A model generated the notes under the pieces. That model ran no database searches. It was not told where the DNA came from and was given only the letters and a program-made list of their open reading frames with translations. Shown here piece after piece: positions 15,336 through 24,416 of a DNA stretch of 64,000 nucleotides. Origin of the DNA: Verrucomicrobiota bacterium. Lineage in GTDB: Bacteria; Verrucomicrobiota; Verrucomicrobiia; Chthoniobacterales; SZAS-18. Each line of letters opens with the position of its first letter. Within the stretch, counting starts at the first letter, position 1. A program made the translations under genes and the position numbers. The DNA is taken from positions 1 to 64,000 of the forward strand of contig JAFEGM010000078.1 in assembly GCA_018240025.1 (NCBI GenBank). Reading direction: 5' to 3'.

Positions 15336-18300
15336 ATGAATCGAACGTTTATCGCGCTCACGCTGGCCGCGGCGGCTTCCGCCGGCGGGCTGGCCCTACA
15401 CCAAGCCGTCGGACAGGGGTCATCCCGGGCGGCCAGCACCCTCACGAAGGCTATCGTGCGGGATCGCGCCATGATCCCGGTGCTCCTCGCCAGCGGTGGC
15501 CGGGTCGTGGCTGACTACGGCTCTTTTGTGGTCGTGGAATCGGCCAAAAAGCGCGCCGATCTCGCCGTCGCCAAAGGCACCGAGGTGCGGGAGGACATGG
15601 ACCGCATTGAGTTGAATGCCGGACCGATTCTGACCAAATCCGCCGAGGCGCAGTCCGCGCGCCAGCCGGTGGCCGCGTTTACGGGCAAGCGCCTGCACCT
15701 GATCCAGTTTGCCGGTCCGGTGAAGCCCGATTGGCATGCGGCACTCGGCAAGGCCGGGGTCAAGGTGGTGTGCTACATCCCGGAGAATGCCTATCTGGTG
15801 TACGGCGATGCCAAGTCCCTGCAGGCCATGCAGGCCGACACGGTGCTCCGGGACGTCGTGCAGTGGGACGGCGTTTATGCCGACAGCTACAAGGTCCACC
15901 CCGATGTGCGCGTGACCGACTCGGCCGGCAACCGCCGCGAATTGAAGACGGATGAGTTCACGATCCAGCTGGTCGACGACGCCGAGGCGAACGCCAAGAC
16001 GCTCGAGGTCATCGAGCGCATCAAGCTCGACAAGGTGACCAAGGACAAGATGACCGTTCTGGGCTACCGCAACATCCGGGTCCGCCTGAATCCCGACCAG
16101 CTCGCCATCGTGGCTGCGCAGCCCGAGGTGGTCTCGATCATGCAGTATCTGCAGCCAAAGAAGAACGACGAGCGGCAGAACCAGATCATGGCCGGCAACC
16201 TGACCGGCAATGCCCCGACTGGGCCCGGCTATCTCGCCTGGCTGACGAGCAAGGGCTTCACTCAGGAGCAGTTCACGGCCTCGGGCATCGTCGTCGATGT
16301 GACGGACAGCGCCATCGACAATGGCACGACGCTCCCGTTCCACTTCGGCCTCTACACCCTGGGCGATTTCGCCCAAGGCAGCCGCGTGGTCTTCAATCGG
16401 GTGGAGGGCACCGGTGGCACGAGTGGTGGTCGGGCCGTGGACGGCCACGGCAACCTCAACACCCACATCGTCGGCGGCTACAACAACCTGAACGCCTTCC
16501 CGCACGTCGACGGGTCCGGGTTCCGGTTCGGCCTGGGGATTGCGCCTTACGTGAAGTTCGGCTGCTCGACCATCTTCGACCCGAACTTCTCGAATCCGGA
16601 CTACGAGGATATGCGCTCCCGTGGCTGGCGCGATGGCGCAACGATCAACACCAATTCGTGGGGCGCGGCCGTTGGCGGCGCCTACGATACCGATGCGCAG
16701 GCCTACGATGCCCTTGTGCGCGATGCCGCTCCGGCCGGCTCGGCGGTCCCCGTTGCTGGTAACCAGGAAGTGGTCATCCTCTTCTCGGCCGGCAATTCGG
16801 GATCCGGTGCCAACACGATCGGCACCCCTGGCACGGCCAAGAACGTGATCACGGTCGGCGCGGCGGAGAACGTCCAGCCGTTCGGCGGCGCGGATGGCTG
16901 TGCGGTGGCCGATACCGGCGCCGACAACGCCAACGACATCATCGGTTTCTCTAGTCGTGGTCCCTGCGACGACGGGCGCATCAAGCCGGAGATTCAGGCT
17001 CCGGGCACCCACATCAGCGGCGGTGTCTGGCAGGTGGCCAATCCCGGCGTGAACGGTCAGGCCGATCCGCGCTTCGATGCCTCCGGCGTCTGCGCCGGCC
17101 CCAATGGCAGCAACTTCTTCCCGACGACCCAGCAGTTCTATACGGCTTCCTCGGGCACCAGCCACTCCTGCCCTGCGACCGCCGGTACGGCGGCCCTCCT
17201 GCGCCAGTTCTACATCAATCGCGGCGTCATTCCGCCGAGCCCGGCGCTGACCAAGGCCGCCATCACCGGCACGGCGCGCTACATGACCGGCGTCAGCGCC
17301 AACGACACGCTGCCTTCCAACAACCAAGGCTACGGCATGGTCAACATGGGCATGCTGTTCGACGGCGTGGGCACGTTCGTGCGCGATCAGCTCCCGGCGG
17401 ATCGCTTCACGGCCACCGGCCAGTCCCGCACGTTCAACGTGACGGTGCGTGACAACACCAAGCCGGTCCGTGTCATGCTCGCCTGGACCGATGCTCCCGG
17501 CAGCACGACGGGCAACGCCTATAACAACAACCTCGACCTGACCGTTACGGCGGGTGGCAACACCTATCGCGGTAACGTCTTCACTGGGGCGAACTCGGTC
17601 ACGGGCGGCACGGCCGACATCCGCAACAACTACGAGGGCGTCTTCCTCCCGGCGGGGGTGACGGGTGCCGTGACCATCACGGTCAACGCGACCAACATCG
17701 TGTCCGACGGCGTGCCGAACAATGCGGACGCGCTCGATCAGGACTTCGCGCTCTACGCCTACAATGTGGGCGAAGCGGCTCCGTTCATCGAAGCCGGCGC
17801 GGTGGCCTTCACGGCCGAGAGCATCTCCCCGGCGAACAGCAAGGTCGACCCGGGTGAGACGGTGACGATCAACTTCACGCTGAAGAACACCGGACTCGCG
17901 GCGGCGGCCAACCTGACCGCGACGCTCCAGGCGACCGGCGGGGTGACGAATCCGTCGGCGGCCCAGAACTACGGTGCGCTCGCGGCCGACGCCTCGGCCG
18001 CGCGCAGCTTCACCTTCACGGCGGCGGCCAACATCAGCGGCGGCATTCCGATCACCTTTGCGATCGCGGATGGCGCCACCTCGCTCGGCACGGTGACGTT
18101 CACCCTGCCGGCGGGCCGCCCGGCCATCGCCTCGGCCAGCACGCTCGCGATCACGGCTGAGAGCATCACCCCGGCGAACAATCTGCCCGATCAGGGCGAG
18201 ACGGTGACGGTGGACCTGACGATCCGGAATTCGGGCGACCAGGCCTTCAACAACCTCGTCGGCACTCTGGCGGCCAACGCGCCGGTGAGCAATCCGAGCG

Positions 18301-19736
18301 CGGCTCAGAACTACGGCAGCATCGCCCCGGGCGCCTCGGTGACTCGTAGCTTCACCTTCACGGTCAACGGCACGCCGAACACGACCTACAGCCTCGTGCT
18401 GAACCTGCAGGATGGCGCCACCAACTTCGGCACCGCTTCCTACCCCGGCTTCCGCATCGCCCGCGCGGCGGCGGCTTCGCTGGTCTCGGTCGATCTGGTC
18501 AGCCAGAGCGCCACGCCGCTGAACGACTGGCCCGATACGGGCGAAGTAGTGACGGTCACGCTCAACGTGCAGAACAGCGGTGAATCCGCCTTCCAGAACC
18601 TGAATGCGGTGCTGGCCGCGACCGGAGGGGTCCTGGCTCCTTCGAGCGTCACGCCCATCGGCGTCCTCGCCGGCGGGGCCACGGCATCGCGCACGTTCCA
18701 GTTCACGGGCGGTGCCGCCTGCGGCACCACGCTGACCGCGACCTTCAACCTCACGGAAGGGGGCAATGCGGCCGGCTCGGTCACTCGCACTTGGCTGCTC
18801 GGTGCTGTCACGCGCACGAACGCCAACGCCATCACCATCAACGATAACGCGCCGGCCAACCCGTATCCCTCGACCATCTCGGTCTCGGGCGCGCAAGGCA
18901 CCATCACCTCGGCCAAAGTGAAGTTGAAGGGCCTTCGCCACACGTTCCCGGACGATCTGGATATTCTCCTGGTCGGGCCGCAGGGCCAATCGGTGGTTTT
19001 GATGTCGGATTGCGGCGGCAGCACGGATATCACCGGGGTCGATCTCACGTTCGACGACGCTGCGACCGCTTCGGTACCGGACTCAACCGTCCTGACGACG
19101 GGTAGCTACAAACCCACGAACATCACCGCGGGCGATGTCTTTGCCTCGCCCGCTCCGACCACCACGCCTGGCACGACGATGTCGGTCTTCAACGGCACCA
19201 ACCCGAACGGAACGTGGTCGCTGTATGTGGTGGACGATGCCGGTCAGGATGTCGGCGCCTTCGACGGCGGCTGGGATCTGATCCTGACCACGAACAGCGG
19301 CGGGTGCGCCGATACGACCACCGATCTCTCGACGGTCGTGACGGGTATCCGCAAGGGCCTCTCGCCGAACCAGGTGATCAGCCCGAAGCTGCGCATCCGG
19401 AACGGTGCCAACGTGGCCTCCGGCGTGACCTTCACGGCCAACCTCCCGGTCGGCCTGAGCGTCGGTTCGGTGACCTCGAGCCTCGGTACGCCGACCTACA
19501 CCCCGGGCACGGGCGTGATCACGCTGAGCCTGGAGACCATCCCCGCCAACACGGAAGTGGTCATCTCGGTGAACAACATGAACGTCGGCGCGGCCGGCGC
19601 GAAGCAGATCACCACGACACTGGCGGGCCTGCAGGTCGATCCGAACTCGAGCAACAACAACCTGAACTACACGTTCTACGTCCTGGGCGAGAATCCGCGC
19701 CAGACGTCGATCTTGCCGACGGAAATCGAAGACTAA
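15336..19736 (+). CDS. Large secreted subtilisin-family (S8) serine protease
   Basis: A 1466-residue protein with a signal peptide (1-25). The S8 domain, about 290-680, has Asp324 (V-D-V-T-D-S-A-I-D), His371 (G-H-G-N-L-N-T-H) and Ser609 (G-T-S-H-S-C-P-A). The oxyanion Asn lies in S-A-G-N-S-G. The His motif is unusual: three residues separate H-G from T-H. After it come a jelly-roll segment, three Ig-like repeats of about 110 residues starting near 820, 935 and 1045, a proprotein-convertase P-like domain (L-R-H-T-F-P-D-D-L-D near 1200) and a DUF11/CARDB-like end. No sorting tail is seen, so it may be released. Expected role: extracellular protein degradation. Confidence 0.88.
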   Translation: MNRTFIALTLAAAASAGGLALHQAVGQGSSRAASTLTKAIVRDRAMIPVLLASGGRVVADYGSFVVVESAKKRADLAVAKGTEVREDMDRIELNAGPILTKSAEAQSARQPVAAFTGKRLHLIQFAGPVKPDWHAALGKAGVKVVCYIPENAYLVYGDAKSLQAMQADTVLRDVVQWDGVYADSYKVHPDVRVTDSAGNRRELKTDEFTIQLVDDAEANAKTLEVIERIKLDKVTKDKMTVLGYRNIRVRLNPDQLAIVAAQPEVVSIMQYLQPKKNDERQNQIMAGNLTGNAPTGPGYLAWLTSKGFTQEQFTASGIVVDVTDSAIDNGTTLPFHFGLYTLGDFAQGSRVVFNRVEGTGGTSGGRAVDGHGNLNTHIVGGYNNLNAFPHVDGSGFRFGLGIAPYVKFGCSTIFDPNFSNPDYEDMRSRGWRDGATINTNSWGAAVGGAYDTDAQAYDALVRDAAPAGSAVPVAGNQEVVILFSAGNSGSGANTIGTPGTAKNVITVGAAENVQPFGGADGCAVADTGADNANDIIGFSSRGPCDDGRIKPEIQAPGTHISGGVWQVANPGVNGQADPRFDASGVCAGPNGSNFFPTTQQFYTASSGTSHSCPATAGTAALLRQFYINRGVIPPSPALTKAAITGTARYMTGVSANDTLPSNNQGYGMVNMGMLFDGVGTFVRDQLPADRFTATGQSRTFNVTVRDNTKPVRVMLAWTDAPGSTTGNAYNNNLDLTVTAGGNTYRGNVFTGANSVTGGTADIRNNYEGVFLPAGVTGAVTITVNATNIVSDGVPNNADALDQDFALYAYNVGEAAPFIEAGAVAFTAESISPANSKVDPGETVTINFTLKNTGLAAAANLTATLQATGGVTNPSAAQNYGALAADASAARSFTFTAAANISGGIPITFAIADGATSLGTVTFTLPAGRPAIASASTLAITAESITPANNLPDQGETVTVDLTIRNSGDQAFNNLVGTLAANAPVSNPSAAQNYGSIAPGASVTRSFTFTVNGTPNTTYSLVLNLQDGATNFGTASYPGFRIARAAAASLVSVDLVSQSATPLNDWPDTGEVVTVTLNVQNSGESAFQNLNAVLAATGGVLAPSSVTPIGVLAGGATASRTFQFTGGAACGTTLTATFNLTEGGNAAGSVTRTWLLGAVTRTNANAITINDNAPANPYPSTISVSGAQGTITSAKVKLKGLRHTFPDDLDILLVGPQGQSVVLMSDCGGSTDITGVDLTFDDAATASVPDSTVLTTGSYKPTNITAGDVFASPAPTTTPGTTMSVFNGTNPNGTWSLYVVDDAGQDVGAFDGGWDLILTTNSGGCADTTTDLSTVVTGIRKGLSPNQVISPKLRIRNGANVASGVTFTANLPVGLSVGSVTSSLGTPTYTPGTGVITLSLETIPANTEVVISVNNMNVGAAGAKQITTTLAGLQVDPNSSNNNLNYTFYVLGENPRQTSILPTEIED

Positions 19737-19768
19737 ACCCCCGAGGCTGACCATCAGCCTTGTCGAAG

Positions 19769-19801
19769 GGCCCGGGCGAGCGATCGCCCGGGCCTTTTTT
19801 T
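19769..19801 (+). terminator. Terminator of the subtilase gene
   Basis: A perfect 11-bp stem, GGCCCGGGCGA (19769-19779) with TCGCCCGGGCC (19784-19794), has a GCGA loop and is followed by seven T. Confidence 0.92.
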
Positions 19802-19893
19802 GCGGCCGCGAATGGATCGCCGGAGAACCCCACGAGTTCTCGATCTGCGCTCCATGCGCCCTGATTGCGGCGCGACCGCCCGTGTGCCGCCGC

Positions 19894-21303
19894 TCAGTAC
19901 GTCTTCCGCAGATTGCTAGGCAGAATGTTCAGCTCGGTCCGGTATTTCGCCACGGTCCGCCGGGCGATGGGAATGCCGCGCTGCTCGAGGATCGCCACGA
20001 CCTCCTTGTCGCTGAGCGGATTCTGCGCGGACTCGCCCTTGATCAGTTCGAGGATCGCTTCCTTGACGCTGGTGTTGCTCATCGCCTCGCCGTCGGCGGT
20101 CTGGTAGCCCGGCGTGAAGAAGTAGCGCATCTCGAACACACCCTGCGGCGTCGAAATGTACTTCCCCGAGATGGCACGGCTGACGGTGGTCTCATGCACC
20201 CCGACCGCGTCGGCGATCTGCACCATGGTCAGCGGCCGGAGATAGGCGGATCCCTTGTCGAGGAACTCGCGCTGTCGCAGGACGATCTGCTGGGCGATTT
20301 TGAGGATCGTGTCCTGACGCTGGTGGATGCTTTTGATGAGGAACTTCCCGCTGCGGATCTTCTCGCGGATGTAGTCTTTGACCTCTCCGCGGGCGCTCTC
20401 CTGGGACATGATGTCCTTGTAGGTGTTGCTGATGCGGAGGTGGGGAATCTGTTCGCTGTTGAGCGTGATGAGGTACTCGCCGTCTACGCGCTCCACGTTT
20501 ACGTCGGGCAGCACGTAATTGTTGGGTGCGGCCGCGAAGATCTGGCCGGGCTTGGGATCCAACAGTGCGATGCTGTTGGCGGCGTTCTGCACCGCCTGCA
20601 CCGTGATCCCGAGCTTGCGCGCGATGTCCGGAAAGCGTCGCTTGCCGAGCGCGTCGAGGTGCTTGTCGATGATCTGCCACTCGATCGAGCCTTCCTTCCC
20701 GCGTCGCTTCAATTGGACCAGCAGGCATTCGCGCAGGTCGAGTGCGCCGACACCAGCTGGATGGAAGGTCTGAATGAGCTCGAGCACCCGCTGGAAGTCC
20801 TCCTGGGCAATCCCGGTGTTCGCCGCCATCTCCGCCGGCGGGGATTGCAGGAACCCGTTGTCGTCGATGTTCCCGATGATCAGCTCAGCGATCTTGCGGC
20901 CATTCTCGTCCAGATCGGTCCCCTTCAGCTGCTCGAAGAGGTGCTGCTGCAGGGTCTCCTGGTTGGCGACCGAGTCGAACATGTGCTGACGCCGCTCTTC
21001 GTCCTCTTCGCTCCGCGAGGAGTAGCTGCCCGTCTGCGCCATGTATTCCCGCCACTCTTCGTCGAGCCGCGCCAGCTGCTCGAACTCCTCCTGGAACTTT
21101 TCGTCCTCGGCCGCGTCCCGCTCGTCCGGGGTGGTTTCCGGGGTCTCCTCTTCGAGAGTCGGATTGGCCGCCATCTCCTCGTGGATCAGTTCACGGAGTT
21201 CCAGCAGGGGAACCTGCAGAATCTTCAGGCTCTGCTGCAGCTGCGGTGCGAGCACCTGCATCTGCGACAGATTCTGGGATTGGAACATGCCTTGCGCCGC
21301 CAT
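19894..21303 (-). CDS. rpoN: RNA polymerase sigma-54 factor RpoN
   Basis: A 469-residue sigma-54. Region I is Gln-rich (S-Q-M-Q-V-L-A-P-Q-L-Q-Q-S-L-K-I-L-Q), region II is strongly acidic (about 45-85), then come the core-binding domain, a helix-turn-helix, and the RpoN box A-R-R-T-V-A-K-Y-R at 447-455 that reads the -24 promoter element. The ATG at 21303 gives the conventional N-terminus; the open frame runs 68 codons further up into the lpdA promoter side. It directs core polymerase to -24/-12 promoters that need an AAA+ activator, none of which is encoded in this window. Confidence 0.94.
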   Translation of the reverse strand: MAAQGMFQSQNLSQMQVLAPQLQQSLKILQVPLLELRELIHEEMAANPTLEEETPETTPDERDAAEDEKFQEEFEQLARLDEEWREYMAQTGSYSSRSEEDEERRQHMFDSVANQETLQQHLFEQLKGTDLDENGRKIAELIIGNIDDNGFLQSPPAEMAANTGIAQEDFQRVLELIQTFHPAGVGALDLRECLLVQLKRRGKEGSIEWQIIDKHLDALGKRRFPDIARKLGITVQAVQNAANSIALLDPKPGQIFAAAPNNYVLPDVNVERVDGEYLITLNSEQIPHLRISNTYKDIMSQESARGEVKDYIREKIRSGKFLIKSIHQRQDTILKIAQQIVLRQREFLDKGSAYLRPLTMVQIADAVGVHETTVSRAISGKYISTPQGVFEMRYFFTPGYQTADGEAMSNTSVKEAILELIKGESAQNPLSDKEVVAILEQRGIPIARRTVAKYRTELNILPSNLRKTY

Positions 21304-21481
21304 GAGAGAGGGCGCGATTGTCGCGCGTCTGGGCAGGGTGCGGCAAGCAGTTTCCGGGCCGAAGCGCTCGCAAGGTTGTCCTCGACCAAGGGCATTTCGC
21401 ACGGTGAAAACGTTCCGGGCTGCTTTCTCAGAAATCGCCAGTAGTTCGACACCAGCCGGAGGTTGGCTAAATTTTCCGCAT

Positions 21482-22882
21482 ATGCCTTCCTTCGACGTCG
21501 TGATCATCGGTGCTGGACCTGGCGGCTATGTCGCCGCAATCCGCTCCGCCCAACTCGGACTCAAGACCGCTCTCATCGAGCGGGAGAACGCCCTCGGCGG
21601 CACCTGTCTGCGGGTGGGCTGCATCCCGAGCAAGGCGCTGCTCAATTCGAGCCATCACTACGCCTTCGCGAAGCACGAGGCCGCCGCCCACGGCGTGCTG
21701 CTGGACAAGGTCGGCCTCGACCTCGGCACCATGCTCAAGCGAAAGGACAAGACGGTCGGGCAGCTGACGGGCGGCGTGGCGTTCCTCATGAAGAAGAACA
21801 AGGTGACGACCTTCTTCGGCCACGGCGTCATCGAAAAGGCGGGCCAGGTCAGCGTGCGCAAGGCGGACGGCTCGATCGAGTCGCTCGAGGCCAAGCACAT
21901 CATCCTCGCGACCGGCAGCGTGCCCATCGATCTGCCATTCGCGAAGCCCGACGGCAAGGTCATTGTCACGAGCACGGAGGCGCTCTCGTTCGAGAAGGTG
22001 CCGGAGAATTTCGTGGTCATCGGGGCCGGCGCCATCGGGCTGGAGCTCGGCTCCGTCTGGGCGCGCCTCGGCGCGCAGGTCGATGTGGTGGAATTCCTGC
22101 CGCGGATCGTGGCCGGATTCGACGCCGACATTTCCGCCGCTCTGCAGAAGTCGCTCCAAGCCGAAGGCATGCGCTTCCATCTGGACACCAAGGTCAAGGA
22201 AATCCGCGTGACCGGCAGCCGGGCCCACGTCGTGGCGACAGGCAAGGACGGGCAGGAGTTGTCGTTCGTGGCCGATCGCGTGCTGGTGGCTGTCGGCCGC
22301 AAGCCGAGCCACGGGGGCGCGGCTCCCGAAGCGCTTGGACTCGCGGTCGACGAGAAGGGTCGCGTCAAGGTCGACCACCACTTCCGCACCAACGTGCCGG
22401 GCGTCTACGCGATCGGTGACTTGATTGCCGGTCCGATGCTTGCGCACAAGGCCGAGGAGGACGGCGTGGCCTGTGCTGAGCTCATCGCCGGCAAGGCGGG
22501 TCACGTGAACTACGACCTCGTGCCGAGCATCGTGTATACGCACCCCGAAGCCGCCAGCGTCGGGCTCGGCGAGGACGCCGCCAAGGCCGCTGGCCGCGCG
22601 GTCAAGACCGGCAAGTTCCTCTACCGGGCCAACGGTCGCGCACTGGCCTCGGACAGCGCGGACGGATTTGTGAAGATCATCGCCGACGCCAAGACGGACC
22701 GGCTGCTTGGTGCGCAGATCATCTCACCGGCGGCCAGCGAACTCATCGCGGAGGTGGTCTCGGTGATGGAATTCCACGGCAGCGCGGAGGATCTTGCCCG
22801 CACAGTGCACGGTCATCCGACGCTCAGCGAGGCGACCAAGGAGGCCGCGTTGGCGGTGGACGGTCGCGCGATCCACGCCTGA
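21482..22882 (+). CDS. lpdA: Dihydrolipoyl dehydrogenase
   Basis: A 466-residue flavoprotein disulfide reductase, the E3 subunit of 2-oxoacid dehydrogenase complexes, which reoxidises dihydrolipoamide with NAD+. FAD site I-I-G-A-G-P-G-G-Y-V-A at 8-18; redox pair Cys42 and Cys47 in G-G-T-C-L-R-V-G-C-I-P-S-K; NAD site V-I-G-A-G-A-I-G-L-E-L-G near 180; catalytic His in V-H-G-H-P-T-L-S-E-A near the C-terminus. The ATG at 21482 is the only sensible start. The pyruvate or 2-oxoglutarate dehydrogenase subunits are not adjacent. A paralogous reductase lies just downstream on the other strand. Confidence 0.93.
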   Translation: MPSFDVVIIGAGPGGYVAAIRSAQLGLKTALIERENALGGTCLRVGCIPSKALLNSSHHYAFAKHEAAAHGVLLDKVGLDLGTMLKRKDKTVGQLTGGVAFLMKKNKVTTFFGHGVIEKAGQVSVRKADGSIESLEAKHIILATGSVPIDLPFAKPDGKVIVTSTEALSFEKVPENFVVIGAGAIGLELGSVWARLGAQVDVVEFLPRIVAGFDADISAALQKSLQAEGMRFHLDTKVKEIRVTGSRAHVVATGKDGQELSFVADRVLVAVGRKPSHGGAAPEALGLAVDEKGRVKVDHHFRTNVPGVYAIGDLIAGPMLAHKAEEDGVACAELIAGKAGHVNYDLVPSIVYTHPEAASVGLGEDAAKAAGRAVKTGKFLYRANGRALASDSADGFVKIIADAKTDRLLGAQIISPAASELIAEVVSVMEFHGSAEDLARTVHGHPTLSEATKEAALAVDGRAIHA

Positions 22883-22930
22883 GCGTGGTCGCAAGCGATC
22901 TGTCCGCGTCTCGGTCCAGAGCTCGCCTTG

Positions 22931-22960
22931 AAAAATCGCGGGGAGTCGCCCTCCCCGCGA
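22931..22960 (-). terminator. Terminator of the moaE-cobS-flavoprotein operon
   Basis: Stem TCGCGGGGA (22936-22944) with TCCCCGCGA (22952-22960). On the minus strand it is followed by TTTTT (complement of 22931-22935). It lies between convergent genes and mainly serves the leftward one. Confidence 0.8.
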
Positions 22961-22982
22961 CACGCACGAGCAGTCGCTCGGC

Positions 22983-24416
22983 CTACATCCCCGCCAGTTC
23001 CTCGGCCGGATACGTCCAGATTTCCGAGAGGGTGGGGTGGTAGTGCGGGGCGAGTGCGAAGTCGCGGGCCGTGGCGCGGAGATGCAGCGCCATACCCACC
23101 TCGTGGATGAGATCCGACGCCTCGGGCCCGACGACGGCACCTCCGATCAGGCGGTTGTCGCGCCGATCCGCGAGGAGCTTCACGAATCCCTCGGTTTCGC
23201 CCATCACGATCGACTTGCCGTGGTCGGCAAAGGGATAGGTGGCGACCGCGAAATCGAGTCCCGCCGCCCGCGCCTCGCGCTCGCTCAGGCCGACGACGCC
23301 GATCTGCGGATGGGTGAAGACGCAGAACATCTTGGCCCGGTAGTCCATCGTCTCCTCCCCACCATCGAGCTTGCCCAATGCACGGGCGGCATTGCGCGCG
23401 GCGATCTCTCCCTGCTGGATCGCCAGGTGGACGATCTCGTGCGGTCCGCAGACATCCCCCGCCGCATAGATGTGCTCGGCCGTCGTGCGCTGATTCGCGC
23501 CGGTCTGCGGTCGACCCCGCTCCACGACGAGCCCCGGCACATGCTCCAAGCCCAATCGTTCCGTGGCCGGACTGCGCCCGAGAGCCATGAGAATTTCGGC
23601 TGCTTCCACCGTTTGTTCGCCGCTCGCCGAGGCGAAGCGGACGCGTTTGCGGCCCTCCGGCGTGCGTTCCACGCCGAGCACCTGCGTGCCGAGATGGAAA
23701 GTGACGCCGCGGGCGGACATCGCCTCGACGACCGCATGGGCGATGTCAGCATCGACTTCGCGCAGGGCCTGGCCGCCGCGGTTGATGACCGTGACCTTGG
23801 CGCCCAGCCCGCTCAGGTGGTGAGCGGCCTCCATCGCGATGGCGCCGGCCCCGAGCACGATCAGCGATTCGGGAATCTCAGCCAGTTCCAGCGCATCGTC
23901 GCTCGTCAGGTAGCCCGCTTCCGCCAGCCCAGGCAGATCCACGCGGCTGATGACCGAACCGGTGGCGAGCAGAAACGCCTTGCCGCGCACCGTGCCCAGC
24001 GAGCGGTTGTCCGCATTGAGGATCTCCAGAGAGTGCGCGTCCGTGAATCGGCCGAACCCGCGCACGAATTCGAAGCGCCCACCCGCCAGCTGTCCACGTC
24101 GGTAGCTGGCGAATTCTTCCACCATCCGACGCTTGCGCGCGAGGATCTCGCCCGGCTCCACGCGCAGATTGTCCGCCCGCAGCCCGAACTCGGCCGCGCG
24201 CCGCAGCGTGAGCATGCGGTTGGCCGATTCGATGACCGTCTTGCTCGGCATGCAGCCGCGCAGGATGCAGAGTCCACCGACTTCCTCCCCGCCTTCCACG
24301 ACCAGGGTTTGCAGCCCGAGGCCCGCGGCCGTGCGCGCGGCCGCGTAGCCGGCGCTGCCTCCGCCGAGGATGATGAAGTCGTATTCGGAGCGGGTGGGGT
24401 GGGAATGCTGACTCAT
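22983..24416 (-). CDS. Dihydrolipoamide dehydrogenase/mercuric reductase-like flavoprotein
   Basis: A 477-residue class I pyridine nucleotide-disulfide oxidoreductase. FAD site I-I-L-G-G-G-S-A-G-Y-A at 15-25; redox Cys50 and Cys55 in G-G-L-C-I-L-R-G-C-M-P-S-K, which deviates from the usual G-G-T-C-V; NAD(P) site V-L-G-A-G-A-I-A-M-E; dimerisation-domain H-Y-H-P-T-L-S-E near the end. All redox residues are kept, so it should be active. It is diverged from the neighbouring lpdA, and the substrate may not be lipoamide. Its ATG overlaps the stop of the GT-C gene (ATGA). It is last of a five-gene leftward operon, followed by a terminator. Confidence 0.8.
   Translation of the reverse strand: MSQHSHPTRSEYDFIILGGGSAGYAAARTAAGLGLQTLVVEGGEEVGGLCILRGCMPSKTVIESANRMLTLRRAAEFGLRADNLRVEPGEILARKRRMVEEFASYRRGQLAGGRFEFVRGFGRFTDAHSLEILNADNRSLGTVRGKAFLLATGSVISRVDLPGLAEAGYLTSDDALELAEIPESLIVLGAGAIAMEAAHHLSGLGAKVTVINRGGQALREVDADIAHAVVEAMSARGVTFHLGTQVLGVERTPEGRKRVRFASASGEQTVEAAEILMALGRSPATERLGLEHVPGLVVERGRPQTGANQRTTAEHIYAAGDVCGPHEIVHLAIQQGEIAARNAARALGKLDGGEETMDYRAKMFCVFTHPQIGVVGLSEREARAAGLDFAVATYPFADHGKSIVMGETEGFVKLLADRRDNRLIGGAVVGPEASDLIHEVGMALHLRATARDFALAPHYHPTLSEIWTYPAEELAGM

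Noticed and set aside
17800-18780. Spaced similar DNA segments that might be read as a repeat array
   Set aside because: They are about 340 bases apart and encode three Ig-like domains in frame; there are no short direct repeats with unique spacers, so no CRISPR.
15420-18989. A 1,189-codon open frame antisense to the subtilase gene
   Set aside because: Composition is dominated by Arg, Gly, Val and His with no fold signature; it is a shadow of the high-GC coding strand.
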